Assembly: GCA_032158295.1 (NCBI GenBank)
Contig: CM063249.1
Coordinates: forward strand, 11,245,139-11,309,138
Length of the DNA: 64,000 bases
Origin: Pycnopodia helianthoides
Lineage: Eukaryota; Echinodermata; Asteroidea; Forcipulatida; Asteriidae
Direction of reading: 5' to 3'
A model generated the notes under the pieces. The model did not search any database. It was not told the origin of the DNA and saw nothing but the letters and a program-made list of their open reading frames with translations. The position numbers and the translations under genes are program-made. This document shows positions 22,001-32,763 of this stretch, one piece after another. Position 1 is the stretch's first letter. The number at the start of each line of letters is the position of its first letter.

Positions 22001-24608
22001 GAAGTTTTTACCCGGCCCGAGGCACCGGGGAGAAATCTTACCGGGGAAAACCTTTACCCGGGCCCCAGGGCCCGGAGAAAGTTTTTACCCGGCCCGAGGC
22101 ACCGGGGAAAACCTTTACCCGGGCCCCAGGGCCCGGAGAAAGTTTTTACCCGGCCCGAGGCACCGGGGAAAACCTTTACCCGGGCCCCAGGGCCCGGAGA
22201 AAGTTTTTACCCGGCCCGAGGCACCGGGGAAAACCTTTACCCGGGCCCCAGGGCCCGGAGAAAGTTTTTACCCGGCCCGAGGCACACGGGGAAAACCTTT
22301 ACCCGGGCCCCAGGGCCCGGAGAAAGTTTTTTACCCGGCCCGAGGCACCGGGGAAAACCTTTACCCGGGCCCCAGGGCCCGGAGAAAGTTTTTACCCGGC
22401 CCGAGGCACCGGGGAAAACCTTTACCCGGGCCCCAGGGCCCGGAGAAAGTTTTACCCGGCGAGCACGGGGAACCTTTACCCGGCCCAGGGCCCGGAGAAG
22501 TTTTTACCGGCCACCCGGGGAAAACCTTTACCCGGGCCCCAGGGCCCGGAGAAAGTTTTTACCCGGCCCGAGGCACCGGGGAAAACCTTTACCCGGGCCC
22601 CAGGGCCCGGAGAAAGTTTTTACCCGGCCCGAGGCACCGGGGAAAACCTTTACCCGGGCCCCAGGGCCCGGAGAAAGTTTTTACCCGGCCCGAGGCACCG
22701 GGGAAAACCTTTACCGGGCCCCAGGGCCCGGAGAAAGTTTTTACCCGGCCCGAGGCACCGGGGAAAACCTTTACCCGGGCCCCAGGGCCCGGAGAAAGTT
22801 TTTACCCGGCCCGAGGCACCGGGGAAAACCTTTACCCGGGCCCCAGGGCCCGGAGAAAGTTTTTACCCGGCCCGAGGCACCGGGGAAAACCTTTACCCGG
22901 GCCCCAGGGCCCGGAGAAAGTTTTTACCCGGCCCGAGGCACCGGGGAAAACCTTTACCCGGGCCCCAGGGCCCGGAGAAAGTTTTTACCCGGCCCGAGGC
23001 ACCGGGGGAAAACCTTTACCCGGGCCCCAGGGCCCGGAGAAAGTTTTTACCCGGCCCGAGGCACCGGGGAAAACCTTTACCCGGGCCCCAGGGCCCGGAG
23101 AAAGTTTTTACCCGGCCCGAGGCACCGGGGAAAACCTTTACCCGGGCCCCAGGGCCCGGAGAAAGTTTTTACCCGGCCCGAGGCACCGGGGAAAACCTTT
23201 ACCCGGGCCCCAGGGCCCGGAGAAAGTTTTTACCCGGCCCGAGGCACCGGGGAAAACCTTTACCCGGGCCCCAGGGCCCGGAGAAAGTTTTTACCCGGCC
23301 CGAGGCACCGGGGAAAACCTTTACCCGGGCCCCAGGGCCCGGAGAAAGTTTTTACCCGGCCCGAGGCACCGGGGAAAACCTTTACCCGGGCCCCAGGGCC
23401 CGGAGAAAGTTTTTACCCGGCCCGAGGCACCGGGGAAAACCTTTACCCGGGCCCCAGGGCCCGGAGAAAGTTTTTACCCGGCCCGAGGCACCGGGGAAAA
23501 CCTTTACCCGGGCCCCAGGGCCCGGAGAAAGTTTTTACCCGGCCCGAGGCACCGGGGAAAACCTTTACCCGGGCCCCAGGGCCCGGAGAAAGTTTTTACC
23601 CGGCCCGAGGCACCGGGGAAAACCTTTACCCGGGCCCCAGGGCCCGGAGAAAGTTTTTACCCGGCCCGAGGCACCGGGGAAAACCTTACCCGGGCCCCAG
23701 GGCCCGGAGAAAGTTTTTACCCGGCCCGAGGCACCGGGGAAAACCTTTACCCGGGCCCCAGGGCCCGGAGAAAGTTTTTACCCGGCCCGAGGCACCGGGG
23801 AAAACCTTTACCCGGGCCCCAGGGCCCGGAGAAAGTTTTTACCCGGCCCGAGGCACCGGGGAAAACCTTTACCCGGGCCCCAGGGCCCGGAGAAAGTTTT
23901 TACCCGGCCCGAGGCACCGGGGAAAACCTTTACCCGGGCCCCAGGGCCCGGAGAAAGTTTTTACCCGGCCCGAGGCACCGGGGAAAACCTTTACCCGGGC
24001 CCCAGGGCCCGGAGAAAGTTTTTACCCGGCCCGAGGCACCGGGGAAAACCTTTACCCGGGCCCCAGGGCCCGGAGAAAGTTTTTACCCGGCCCGAGGCAC
24101 CGGGGAAAACCTTTACCCGGGCCCCAGGGCCCGGAGAAAGTTTTTACCCGGCCCGAGGCACCGGGGGAAAACCTTTACCCGGGCCCCAGGGCCCGGAGAA
24201 AGTTTTTACCCGGCCCGAGGCACCGGGGAAAACCTTTACCCGGGCCCCAGGGCCCGGGAGAAGAAAGTTTTTACCCGGCCCGAGGCACCGGGGAAAACCT
24301 TTACCCGGGCCCCAGGGCCCGGAGAAAGTTTTTACCCGGCCCGAGACGAAGACCTCGGGGGGAGAAACTTTTACCCGGGCACCCAGGGCCCGGGAGAAAG
24401 TTTTTACCCGGCCCGAGGCACCGGGGAAAACCTTTACCCGGGCCCCAGGGCCCGGAGAAAGTTTTTACCCGGCCCGAGGCACCGGGGAAAACCTTACCCG
24501 GGCCCCAGGGCCGGAGAAAGTTTTTACCCGGCCCGAGGCACCGGGGAAAACCTTTACCCGGGCCCCAGGGCCCGGAGAAAGTTTTTACCCGGCCCGAGGC
24601 ACCGGGGA
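19098..24608 (+). repeat. 61-bp GC-rich tandem array, about 90 copies
   Basis: The unit reads CCGGGGAAAACCTTCACC, CGGGCCCCAGGGCCCGG, AGAAAGTTTTTACCCGGC, CCGAGGCA. It is itself a dimer of two similar 30-31 bp halves (CCGG-GGAAA...ACCCGGG and CCGG-AGAAA...ACCCGGC). Copies on the left carry CCTTCACCC and copies on the right CCTTTACCC. Between about 20820 and 22060, and in small patches near 22440-22520 and 24340-24390, units differ mainly by lost bases in homopolymer runs. Because 61 is one more than a multiple of 3 and the plus strand lacks stops, an open frame of 1882 codons results; it is not considered a gene. Confidence 0.97.
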
Positions 24609-24672
24609 GCTGGGGGATTCGAACTACTAACCTTTGCTCTTCTAGTCGGTGACTCTACCGTTTGCCCTAAAT
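24609..24672 (-). repeat. tRNA-like fragment abutting the array
   Basis: On the minus strand the sequence has an A-box-like AACGGTAGAGTCACCGAC and a B-box GTTCGAATCCC, as in tRNA-derived SINE heads. It starts directly where the 61-bp array ends. No full cloverleaf with a paired acceptor stem was seen, so a working tRNA is unlikely. Confidence 0.45.
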
Positions 24673-24754
24673 TACTGCCCACCACCACCCTATTTTTTGT
24701 TCAATATATAGTAACAATTTGTTTTCTAATAAGAAAAAAGAAAGTTTGTTGCTT

Positions 24755-24828
24755 CTAGGTGATTCGAACCAAGGACCCCGCTATTAGAGTTACCATGAGC
24801 TATCTAATTGCGCTAACTTGTCCACTCG
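24755..24828 (-). repeat. Second tRNA-like fragment
   Basis: The minus strand holds GCGCAATTAGATAGCTCATG and a B-box-like GGTTCGAATCACC. Same interpretation as its neighbour: SINE head or decayed tRNA copy inside the foldback element. Confidence 0.4.
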
Positions 24829-24860
24829 TAAAAGACGCTTCTCTTTTCTTAATATACATT

Positions 24861-25138
24861 GGTAAAAGCGTAGACTTGTCGACAAGTCATTTAATGTTTG
24901 CTCTGAGATAACATTGCAGGGTGTTTCGTGTGGATGCGTGCGCATTGTTAGTCTTGTTTACGTTGTCAGTACGCACCTTTATTGGTAAAAGCGTAGACTT
25001 GTGGACAAGTCGTTTAATGTTTGTCTCGGAGATAACATTGCGTGGTGTTTCGTGTGGATGCGTGCGCATTGTTAGTCTTGTTTACGTTGTCAGTACGCAC
25101 CTTTATTGGCAAAAGCGTAGACTTGTGGACAAGTCGGT
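24861..25138. repeat. 123-124 bp tandem repeat, 2.2 copies
   Basis: GGTAAAAGCGTAGACTTGT starts at 24861, 24984 and (as GGCAAAAGCG...) 25108. The unit includes GTTTCGTGTGGATGCGTGCG and TTGTTTACGTTGTCAGTACG. The third copy is cut off where the 60-bp minisatellite begins. Confidence 0.85.
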
Positions 25139-25735
25139 TAAAACTTTCCCGGCTACTCGGGACGGGTAAAAACTTTCCCCGGCTACTCGGGCCGGGTAAG
25201 AAATTTCCCGGGTGCCGTGGGCCGGGTAAAAACTTTCCCCTGCTACTCGGGCCCGATAAGAAATTTCCCGGGGGTGCCTTTGGCCAGGTAAAAACTCTCC
25301 CCTGCTACTCGGGCCCGATATGAAATTTCCCGGGTGCCGTGGGCCAGTTAAAAACTTTCCCCGGCTACTCGTGCCGGGTAAGAAATTTCCCCTGTGCCGT
25401 GGGCCGGGTAAAAATTTTCCCTGGCTACTCGGGCCGGATAAAAAACTTTCCCCGGCTACTCTGGCCGGGTTAAAAATTTTCCCCGGCTACTCGGGCCGGT
25501 TAAGAAATTTGCCGGATGCCCTGGGCCAGGTAAAAACTTTCCCCTGCTACTCGGGCCCGATAAGAAATTTCCCGGGTGCCGTGGGCCAGGTAAAAACTTT
25601 CCCCGGCTACTCGTGCCAGGTAAGAAATTTCCCCTGTGCCGTGGGCCAGGTAAAAACTTTCCCCGGCTCCTCGGGTCGGGTAAACAGTTTCCCCGGTGCC
25701 ATGCATGGGCCGGCTAAAAACTTTCCGGCCGCACA
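25139..25735 (-). repeat. 60-bp minisatellite related to the 61-bp array, opposite orientation
   Basis: About ten copies of a dimeric unit: AAAAACTTTCCCCGGCTACTC, GGGCCGGGTAAGAAATTTCC, CGGGTGCCGTGGGCC. Read on the minus strand it gives GGGGAAAGTTTTTACCCGGC, which matches the half-unit GGAGAAAGTTTTTACCCGGC of the large array. Copies are much more diverged from each other than those of the large array. Confidence 0.8.
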
Positions 25736-25811
25736 TAATGGCCCAGATATTTCCCAGATGTTTCCCATTATGGGTTCAATATGGGCTTGCTACCTGGGGT
25801 CGAACTATTGA

Positions 25812-27030
25812 CCACTAATTAGTGGAAAAAATATTAGCGAGCTGAAAAATTTGAAATGCCCAAAGTGTATCAGTCTACAAGATTCTGGACTAAAAATTCC
25901 ACTTTTATTTTAAATGAAGGGTACAAATTCTTTACAATAGGTAGTTGACTTTACCGCGTATGCAATTGTACGTGTTTTAGATGGAAAATTGCGTCTGTAT
26001 AACTGTGATAAGTGACCACTAATTAGTGGCCCAAATTAGCCAGCTCAAAAATTTGATATGCCCAGTGTATGTATCAGGCTTATAAATTCTGGACTAAATA
26101 TTCCACTTTTACTCATAGTGAAGGGTACAAATTTCTTACAAGAGGTAGTTGACTTTACCGCATATGCAATTGTACGTGTTTTAGATGGAAATGGTGTCTG
26201 TTTAACTGTGGTTAATTTACCACTAATTAGTAGACCGAATTAGCCAGCTCAAAAATTTGATATGCCCAGTGTATCAGTCTTTAGGATTCTGGACTAAAAA
26301 TTCCACTTTTATTCATAATGAAGGGTACAAATTCATTACAAAAGGTAGTTGACTCAACCGCATATGCAATTCTGCGTGTTTTATATGGAAAAAGGCGTAC
26401 GTATAACTGTGGTTAATTAACCAGTAATTAGTGGACCAAATTGGCCAGCTCAAAAATTGGATATAGTGTATCAGTTTTCAAGATTCTGGACTAAAACTGC
26501 CACTTTTATTTATAACGAAGGCTCAAATTCTTTACAAGAGGTAGTTGACTTTACCGCATATGCAATTGTACGTGTTTTAGATGGAAATGGCGTCTGTTTA
26601 ACTGTGGTTAATTTACCACTAATTAGTGGACCGAGTTAGCCAGCTCAAAAATTTGATATGTCTTCAAGATTCTAGACTAAATATCCCACTTTTAGTCATC
26701 TGTGGTTAATTAACCACTAATTAGTGGACCAAATTAGCCAGCTCAAAAATTTGGTATGCCCAGTGTATCAGTCTTTAGGATTCTGGACTAAAAATTCTAC
26801 TTTTATTCATATTGAAGGGTACAAATACATTACAAGAGGTAGTTGACTCAACCGCTATGCAATTGTGCGTGTTTTATATGGAAAAGGCGTACGTAAACTG
26901 TGGTTAATTAACCACTAATTAGTGGACCAAATTAGCCAGCTCAAAAATTTGATATGCCCAGTGTATTAGTTTTTCAAGATTCTGGACTAAAACTGCCATT
27001 TTTACTCATAACGAAGGGTACAAACTCTTT
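25812..27030. repeat. Subterminal tandem modules, right (about 6 copies)
   Basis: Inverted relative to the left set; unit ends GAAGGGTACAAAT recur near 25919, 26123, 26323, 26520, 26816 and 27016, with one deleted unit around 26690. Each full unit holds CCACTAATTAGTGG, AGCCAGCTCAAAAATTTGAT, AAGATTCTGGACTAAA and GGTAGTTGACTTTACCGC. Confidence 0.85.
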
Positions 27031-27382
27031 TCAAAATATTAAAATAGTATTTAAACAGCGTAAAATGACATAACACACGGACATTGTCTCCGTGTTTGCG
27101 GCTTATTTTTTTTATTTAGTTACTTTTATTTTCTTTGTGTTTTGCTTTTCAATGAGATTTAGCTATAACATTTCAATACTATCTAATGAAAATCTGCAAG
27201 TTATGGCTAATATTTCAGTATTCGTTCGGATAAAATAACGAACTCGCAGACAGAAATGGGCCATTTTGTCACCTCCCTGTACTGCATGTGTTCTATTTCC
27301 GCGAATACGCGGCTGGCTGTTCCGCGAATACGCGGCTGGCTATCTTGGGCCCAATACTGTGCTAGCTTCATTCAGCTCGGTA
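27031..27382. repeat. Outer inverted arm, right
   Basis: Inverted copy of 17471-17825: TTTAAACAGCGTAAAATGAC, GGACATTGTCTCCGTGTTTG, GTATTCGTTCGGATAAAAT, TTTTGTCACCTCCCTGTACT and TTGGGCCCAATACTGTGCT appear in this order. Homology ends near CAGCTCGG at 27381. Confidence 0.75.
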
Positions 27383-27769
27383 TGTGTTCCAGCCTCCGTT
27401 ATCAAACTTTATTTTGTAAAAGAAGAGTGGACCCTACCTACATGTATCATCGCAGAAAAAAACCTGTGGAACTTCTCTAACGTGTCAAATCTTCTAGGTA
27501 ATTAGCCCTTCTTTTTGTTTTATTATTAGAACACCCCTTGAGAATACAGCCACTATGAAACAATTTTGTCTAGTTTCCGGACATGCCGAGTGTATCGAGG
27601 AAACAGATTCCGACATGTTTTTATGATTAAATTTTAAAAGGGTTAAATGTCCCAACCCTAATTATGAGCTGCCATTAAAACACTTATGATTATAAACAAT
27701 TACAATCCCATCATTCAAGGAAAATCAAATTTGTATTAAGTGTAAAGTAAGCACAGAGTACAGACTGAG

Positions 27770-28765
27770 ATGGCCCAGGTTGGACTCCTCCGTTGCATAC
27801 GATTGCCAGTCATCTCGCCCCCCGGCAAAGTCGCCCCTGCAAAGTCGCCCCTGCAAAGTCGCCCCCTGCAAAGTCGCCCCCTTGCAAGCTCGCCCCCTCC
27901 AGGTAAAAACTCTCCCCCTCGCAATGTCGCCCCCTACAAAGTCGCCCCCCGACAAAGTCGCCCCTTAACAAAGTCGCCCCCCCCGACACGTTGCCCCTAT
28001 GCATTTGTTTTGCTATTTTCAATTATTTTCTAAGGGAAAATTTTTGTTGTTTTTAACTTGTTTCAAGAAAGGGAATACTTAAGGACTTTTTTACATTTTT
28101 GTTGAGGGTAAATAACTTAATAACTTTTACTAATTGAAAAACAACCAATTTTTTCCCGTTGTAACTCTTAAAAAGAAATTAAAGAAACCTTTATTTAATC
28201 CTAAAAAATAAATAACGTAAAAAACATATCATACAGATGTATGTACTTTAAAAACTACCAAAAGACGAATAGACAAATTTTACAGGAGACATAATAAATA
28301 AGTAAATCTTGCACTGTAATGTTTTTTATGTACAGGTACAACATAATTATATAGGATTAACACAATCGGTAGGCTCTATTACCAAACTTGTACTGTGCCT
28401 TTAAGAAGAAACTCTCAAAAAGAAAATTATTAAAAACACATGAATATTAATTTTACATTTTAACTTCTACATGCTCCATCACAATTCTGGTACTGCATGC
28501 TCTTTTTTGGGCGCTGCACGCTGGGACCGCCGCGCTTACGTAAACTTTCACGCAAATACCAAGGGGGCGACTGTGTCGGGGGCGACTTTGGCGGGGGGCG
28601 ACTTTGTAGGGGGCGACATTGTGAGGGGGCGAGTTTGTACCTGGAGGGGGCGAGCTTGCTGGGGGGCGACTTTGCAGGGGGTGACTTTGTGGGGGGCGAC
28701 TTTGCCGGGGGGCGAGAAACTGGTTTACTTGCATACATTACAACGCGACGGAGTCCAGGATATAA
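27770..28765. mobile_element. Second foldback element with 15-17 bp repeat arms
   Basis: Left arm (27770-28000) and right arm (28555-28765) are inverted copies. Outer parts match (GGACTCC...GTTGCATAC against its complement around 28733-28755) and the inner parts consist of a short repeat, GCAAAGTCGCCCCCT with variants, on the left and AGGGGGCGACTTTGC on the right. The AT-rich middle of about 550 bp has no recognisable gene. Foldback elements with 15-bp repeats in the arms are known from sea urchin (TU). Confidence 0.75.
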
Positions 28766-28984
28766 AGGTCCCGTACCATTGCGAAAAAATTTATAACAAC
28801 ATTTTTTCATATTTTTACCTTTTTGAGGAAGCTGAAACTTGACTCACATATTCCTTGAGTCCTAAACCTTACGCCTGCTCTATTCAGAATTGCAAATAAT
28901 ATCCTTGGATGACATTATTGTGAAAATAAAATGAAAAATTTACACATTCTCGGCTACAGCCTAAACTGACAAGACGTGAATGCT

Positions 28985-29193
28985 TCAGCGCATGTGCGTC
29001 CTCAGACACGCCCACAAATCTAACGCGGAAGTCAATCGGGTTGCTTTGCATGCAGCGCATGCGCACATGAGCTTTAATGGTCACTTGGTTACGTACACGA
29101 TGGTCACAACGCCAGTACACAACTCGGACTTATTTTCGGAAATAATGTCATCCATGGATGTATTTGTTAGTTGTGAACTCATCAAAAGTGTAG
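28985..29193 (+). promoter_or_regulatory. Candidate promoter and first exon (NRF1 and ETS sites, ATG, GTAAGA donor)
   Basis: A perfect NRF1 palindrome GCGCATGCGC lies at 29055-29064, a near match GCGCATGTGC at 28988-28997 and an ETS-like GCGGAAGT at 29025-29032. Downstream, ATG at 29145 opens a 16-codon frame (MSSMDVFVSCELIKSVG) that runs straight into G|GTAAGA at 29193/29194. Joined to the acceptor at 38131/38132 it would form a 26-codon upstream frame ending at TAG 38161-38163, before the RAD54B start. This would put the fibrinogen-domain gene inside a 9-kb RAD54B intron, antisense. It is an inference; the exon could belong to an unseen gene. Confidence 0.33.
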
Positions 29194-32008
29194 GTAAGAC
29201 ACCAAAAATGTATGAATGGAGTTTCAGCTTCTCAAATCAGGTAAAAATATGAAAAAACATTAGCTCAAAATATGTTCGCATTGCAGAGGAGCTTTATATC
29301 CAGGACGTCAGTGCAGTGGTACTGACTGACGTCCTACCAGGGCTAAGAGTACAGTCAACATATTTAATGACACATAATTAAGTTTGGTGTTCAGATCATC
29401 TTTTGATTTTGAAGCAAACATCAATGGTTTATTACATTACCATGTAACCATGTGGTAACACATGTGCATAGATTGAATTAAATTCAATGCACTGCATTGG
29501 TCACTCCCAGTGCCAGTCAGCTGACACTGACAGTGACAGTGACAGCAATACCATGATGGAGTAATCATCCATAGAGTCATTAACCATTATTGTAACATCA
29601 AAGCACTACTCTCTTTTTGTTTATAGCCAATATGTAACTGTTATGTTATTTTAAGTTTAAACACATAATGCACAATACATCATGCTTTATACAATTTTAC
29701 TTACAGAAAAATTATGAAAAGAACATTTTTTTAATTGACAAATTTCAATTGTATGTTCTTGTTAGTGCAAGAAGGTTTAGCTTCCCCGTTTGAGCCGTGT
29801 TAGCCACGCAACAAGGCTAATTGAACGCTGTGGTGTTTTCGCTTGGCACTCTGGGAAAATTAAGGTCAAACGTTTTTGCGTAGCAGCAGAACTTACAAAA
29901 AAGTGTAAGCTCTGTCGTCTGCTCAGTTAGAAAATGTCACAACTTAATTATAAACGCAACGACACAACTTAATTATAAAATATAAAATAACTTACACACA
30001 GTCACCATCTAAGTTCCTTTCCATTTCCCATAATTTGTTTCATGACGATAAATCTGTGTCTTTGTGTACTGTTGTACTCGCATCAAATTCAACGCCATCT
30101 TGGTATGATACGTCATTACACCTGGGCATCCCACCAGAGACCCGCTGGCGAGCTGGGGTTGTGGTGGCTTAAAGCCGGGACAGACATGAGTATCACGAGA
30201 TGGCTAATCGAATGCTCTCGTGTAAGTTTTAGTAACTTGTGTAAGCTAATCGAACGCACCCAGTAAAGGGTGCCTCAATGAGGAAAATGTAAGTTTGTAC
30301 TGGAACATTTCAAGGGATGGAGGCAATCGCCTCTGTGAAATATTAGGCCTGCAGGGTTCTGCCCGCAGTGGTCGGTGACGGAAAACCCGCCCGGCACTCA
30401 GGATTCCCCAACCACCACTGGCAGAATTTTCTCTGTTTCCGACCACCTTACATTTCCCAAATTTTTAAATTACACTCTAAATTTTCTTTCAAAGGTTTTT
30501 CAATGAAATGTAAAATTGGGTATTTACCAGTAAAAATGGTATCCAGAGCCATTCATTTTGAGAACTTCTTTGATTTGAGTCTATTTAGGGCCTATATGAT
30601 CTACCAATCCATCTCGCAATGGTTTCCAGGGAAACAGTTTTCCATCACTAAAAAAATCCCGGGCAGAACCCTGGGCCTGGTATATGTACGTGTGCAAATG
30701 GTTGCTTAAATCAAAATTTTACATAACATCAACCTAACTTGAAAAGGTGAAAAAGGCCTTTTTCAAGGGGAACAGAGGGCATACAGTCTGCAACCTTTGT
30801 AAATCCCTATAAAAATCCAGTTCATGATTCAATCTCACAGTGGGAATTCAAAGAAAGTGGCTTCAGATGAAAGTGTTTTTGTTTGTTTTGTTTGTACTGA
30901 AACTAAAGCAGCTGTTTGTCTGGCTGTGTTTTAAGATTGTTCCATAAAGCGTAAAAAATGCAATGTCAGGAAATTGCACTCACACTATCAACTACAAAAG
31001 TGAAATTGCAGAAAAATTGAAAATTTACCACACAAAATTGTTCTTAAAAAAATGTGCACAATAAAAATATTTTTTTTTATGAATATGAAGTGTTTTTACA
31101 AACTAGAATTTACAAGAATATGTACAGGGCTTGAATTTGGGGCTAGAAATGTTCACTGGACCAGAAAATCTTTTTACAAATCAGAATCAAAATGAGAAAA
31201 CAATTCCTGACCCAGTTTAACATGCTATGCGTTTAACTATTTTTTATTTGATCATGCACTGACTAAGACATGTAAGAGAAGATTTATCTCATTTGTCCTT
31301 ATGGGTATTAATTAAGTATATACTTCATAACTCAACAGAATTGAACACAATTTGTTTCTACTCAAATAATGAAACAGCGAGGTATTGTTATTCAGTTGAA
31401 AAAAAAATAAGACTGCCGGACTTGTCCGGTCGTGAGTACCAGTGTGCCAGTGTAAAATTTGAGCCCTGGTGTATAACTGTATTGTACATGTATGTGCTAA
31501 GTATAACAAATGCAAGATTGCAGGTGAATAAATTCTTCACTAAAAGTACTTTTTGTACTACTTCATCTACTGGGATGTCGACATACCTTATGAGAAATTA
31601 TTCAAAATGATCAAACATTTTGCAAGTTTAAATGGCTATTTTTTAAGACGGGCAAATTTACATTGTACACTCCTTAATTGAAATGTAATCTTTCCGACTC
31701 TGCCATACAATACAATCAATATGCCTCCCTTCTTGTTTTGCAAAAAGCTAATCGTAAGTCTTGAAGCTTGTTTTGTGGTATAATGTGCATTTACATGTTT
31801 TGCAATACAATGGAAAGCGTACTTTTTTCCTCTTATTGAAGAAAAAAAGCAGTAAATGGTGTATTGAAGTGGAAAATCTAACAATGTAATACAGCTTTGG
31901 ATTAATATGGTCAGTATTAGATGAGTTTGACTGCGAATGACATCACATTAAAACAATGATGATGGTCTTATGTTGTCCAAATTCAGTCTCAAAATGTTTT
32001 CACGCAAT
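29194..32008. other. Non-coding stretch upstream of the fibrinogen-domain gene
   Basis: No gene recognised. It contains a hairpin at 29299-29332 (GGACGTCAGT...ACTGACTGACGTCC), a short (GACAGT)n run at 29528-29548 and the family E element at 30352-30673. The rest is AT-rich without clear structure. Confidence 0.5.
30352..30673. mobile_element. Foldback MITE, family E
   Basis: Ends CAGGGTTCTGCCCGCAGTGG and GGGCAGAACCCTG. A second copy in inverse orientation lies at 50096-50410 in a RAD54B intron; both share AATCCTGAGTGCCGGGCGGG on one strand. Confidence 0.75.
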
Positions 32009-32315
32009 AGACCTTTCCATTGTTGATCAACAAACCGCGCTGGTTGGCATGGAAGGCCGAATGTTAGCAGAACACTCAATCGTGTTAACAGATGTTTCAA
32101 CAAAATTCAACATTTTCTGCAAACTTTTAATTAAGTGAAGTACCTTTCATGATTAGCTGCTTTGTTTCCAACAAATTCAACACTATTTTTGAATTTTTGT
32201 GTAACATTGTTAAAAACTGTGGCTATCTGTTTTTGTTTTGCATTTATGGCTTTCCATAGTTTTCCGACCTCGGTTGGCAAAAACTCGGGCTGTGACGTTG
32301 CAATAGAAAGGTCTA
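32009..32315. mobile_element. MITE, family D
   Basis: About 307 bp bounded by AGACCTTTC and its complement GAAAGGTCT, with GCTGGTTGGCATGGAAGGCC. The copy at 51940-52246 in a RAD54B intron is very similar and in the same orientation. Confidence 0.8.
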
Positions 32316-32763
32316 TAGAATTGAAAGACATTTACATGTATCAGACTCAAAGTCAACATTTGAACATCATTTCTAAAAATTTAAGTTATCATACACAGTG
32401 GTTGTGGTGTTATTATTTAATTGAAAAATACATTCATGAGTTTACTTGTGCGCCGCAAAAAAATCACTGGCTTTAGGCTTGTTTTCCAGTGTAAACTTTG
32501 AGTCCTGCTTATGCACAAGAAGAATTCACATATATTTTGCAGAGGATTCATGATCTGCAAAACGACATTCTTTTTTACGAATTGCCATAAGTGCATCTTT
32601 GATAAAGACAATTAGTATTAATTAGTTTCCCCTTTCATGTGGCATAAAGTTCAAACGTTTGCTGTTACTTTGACATGTTATTCAGCAGTTTGAACAATTT
32701 TTGTTTGTTTTTTTCTTCAGAATATCAGAGGCATATTTGCGCAACACACAATATTATTTTTTT

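Larger units (their letters stand above)
17471..27382. mobile_element. Giant composite foldback element, about 9.9 kb, non-autonomous
   Basis: The two ends are inverted copies of each other: CGAGCTGAAGCTAGCACAG at the left and its complement near 27355-27381, both continuing through GTATTGGGCCCAA, a CCGCGTATTCGCGGAA motif and ACAGGGAGGTGACAAAATGG. The arms continue inward as about 200-bp modules in opposite orientation. The centre holds a 61-bp tandem array, tRNA-like sequences and two further tandem arrays. No transposase or reverse transcriptase frame was found. A target-site duplication was not recognised, so the exact ends may be off by tens of bases. Long inverted repeats with internal tandem repeats are the hallmark of foldback elements (FB in fly, TU in sea urchin). 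Confidence 0.75.

Noticed and set aside
19098..24608. Regular repeats resembling a CRISPR array
   Set aside because: There are no unique spacers; units are head to tail with no non-repeated sequence, and the genome is eukaryotic.
19004..24652. Open reading frame of 1882 codons, proline/glycine/arginine-rich
   Set aside because: It is the 61-bp array read through all three frames; the unit simply lacks stops on this strand. No start context, splice sites or domain.
17471..27382. Segmental inverted duplication of unique genomic DNA instead of a mobile element
   Set aside because: The arms consist largely of tandem modules and the boundaries are sharp on both sides, which fits a foldback better; the absence of a seen target duplication keeps some doubt.
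27736..28022. Short open frames rich in Pro/Ser or Gly/Arg in the second foldback
   Set aside because: They come from the 15-17 bp GC-rich arm repeats and mirror each other on both strands.
28884..29252. Longer plus-strand frame starting at 28980 (90 codons) as a gene
   Set aside because: The upstream part overlaps the NRF1/ETS cluster and has no protein-like composition; only the part from ATG 29145 to the donor at 29193 was kept as a candidate exon.
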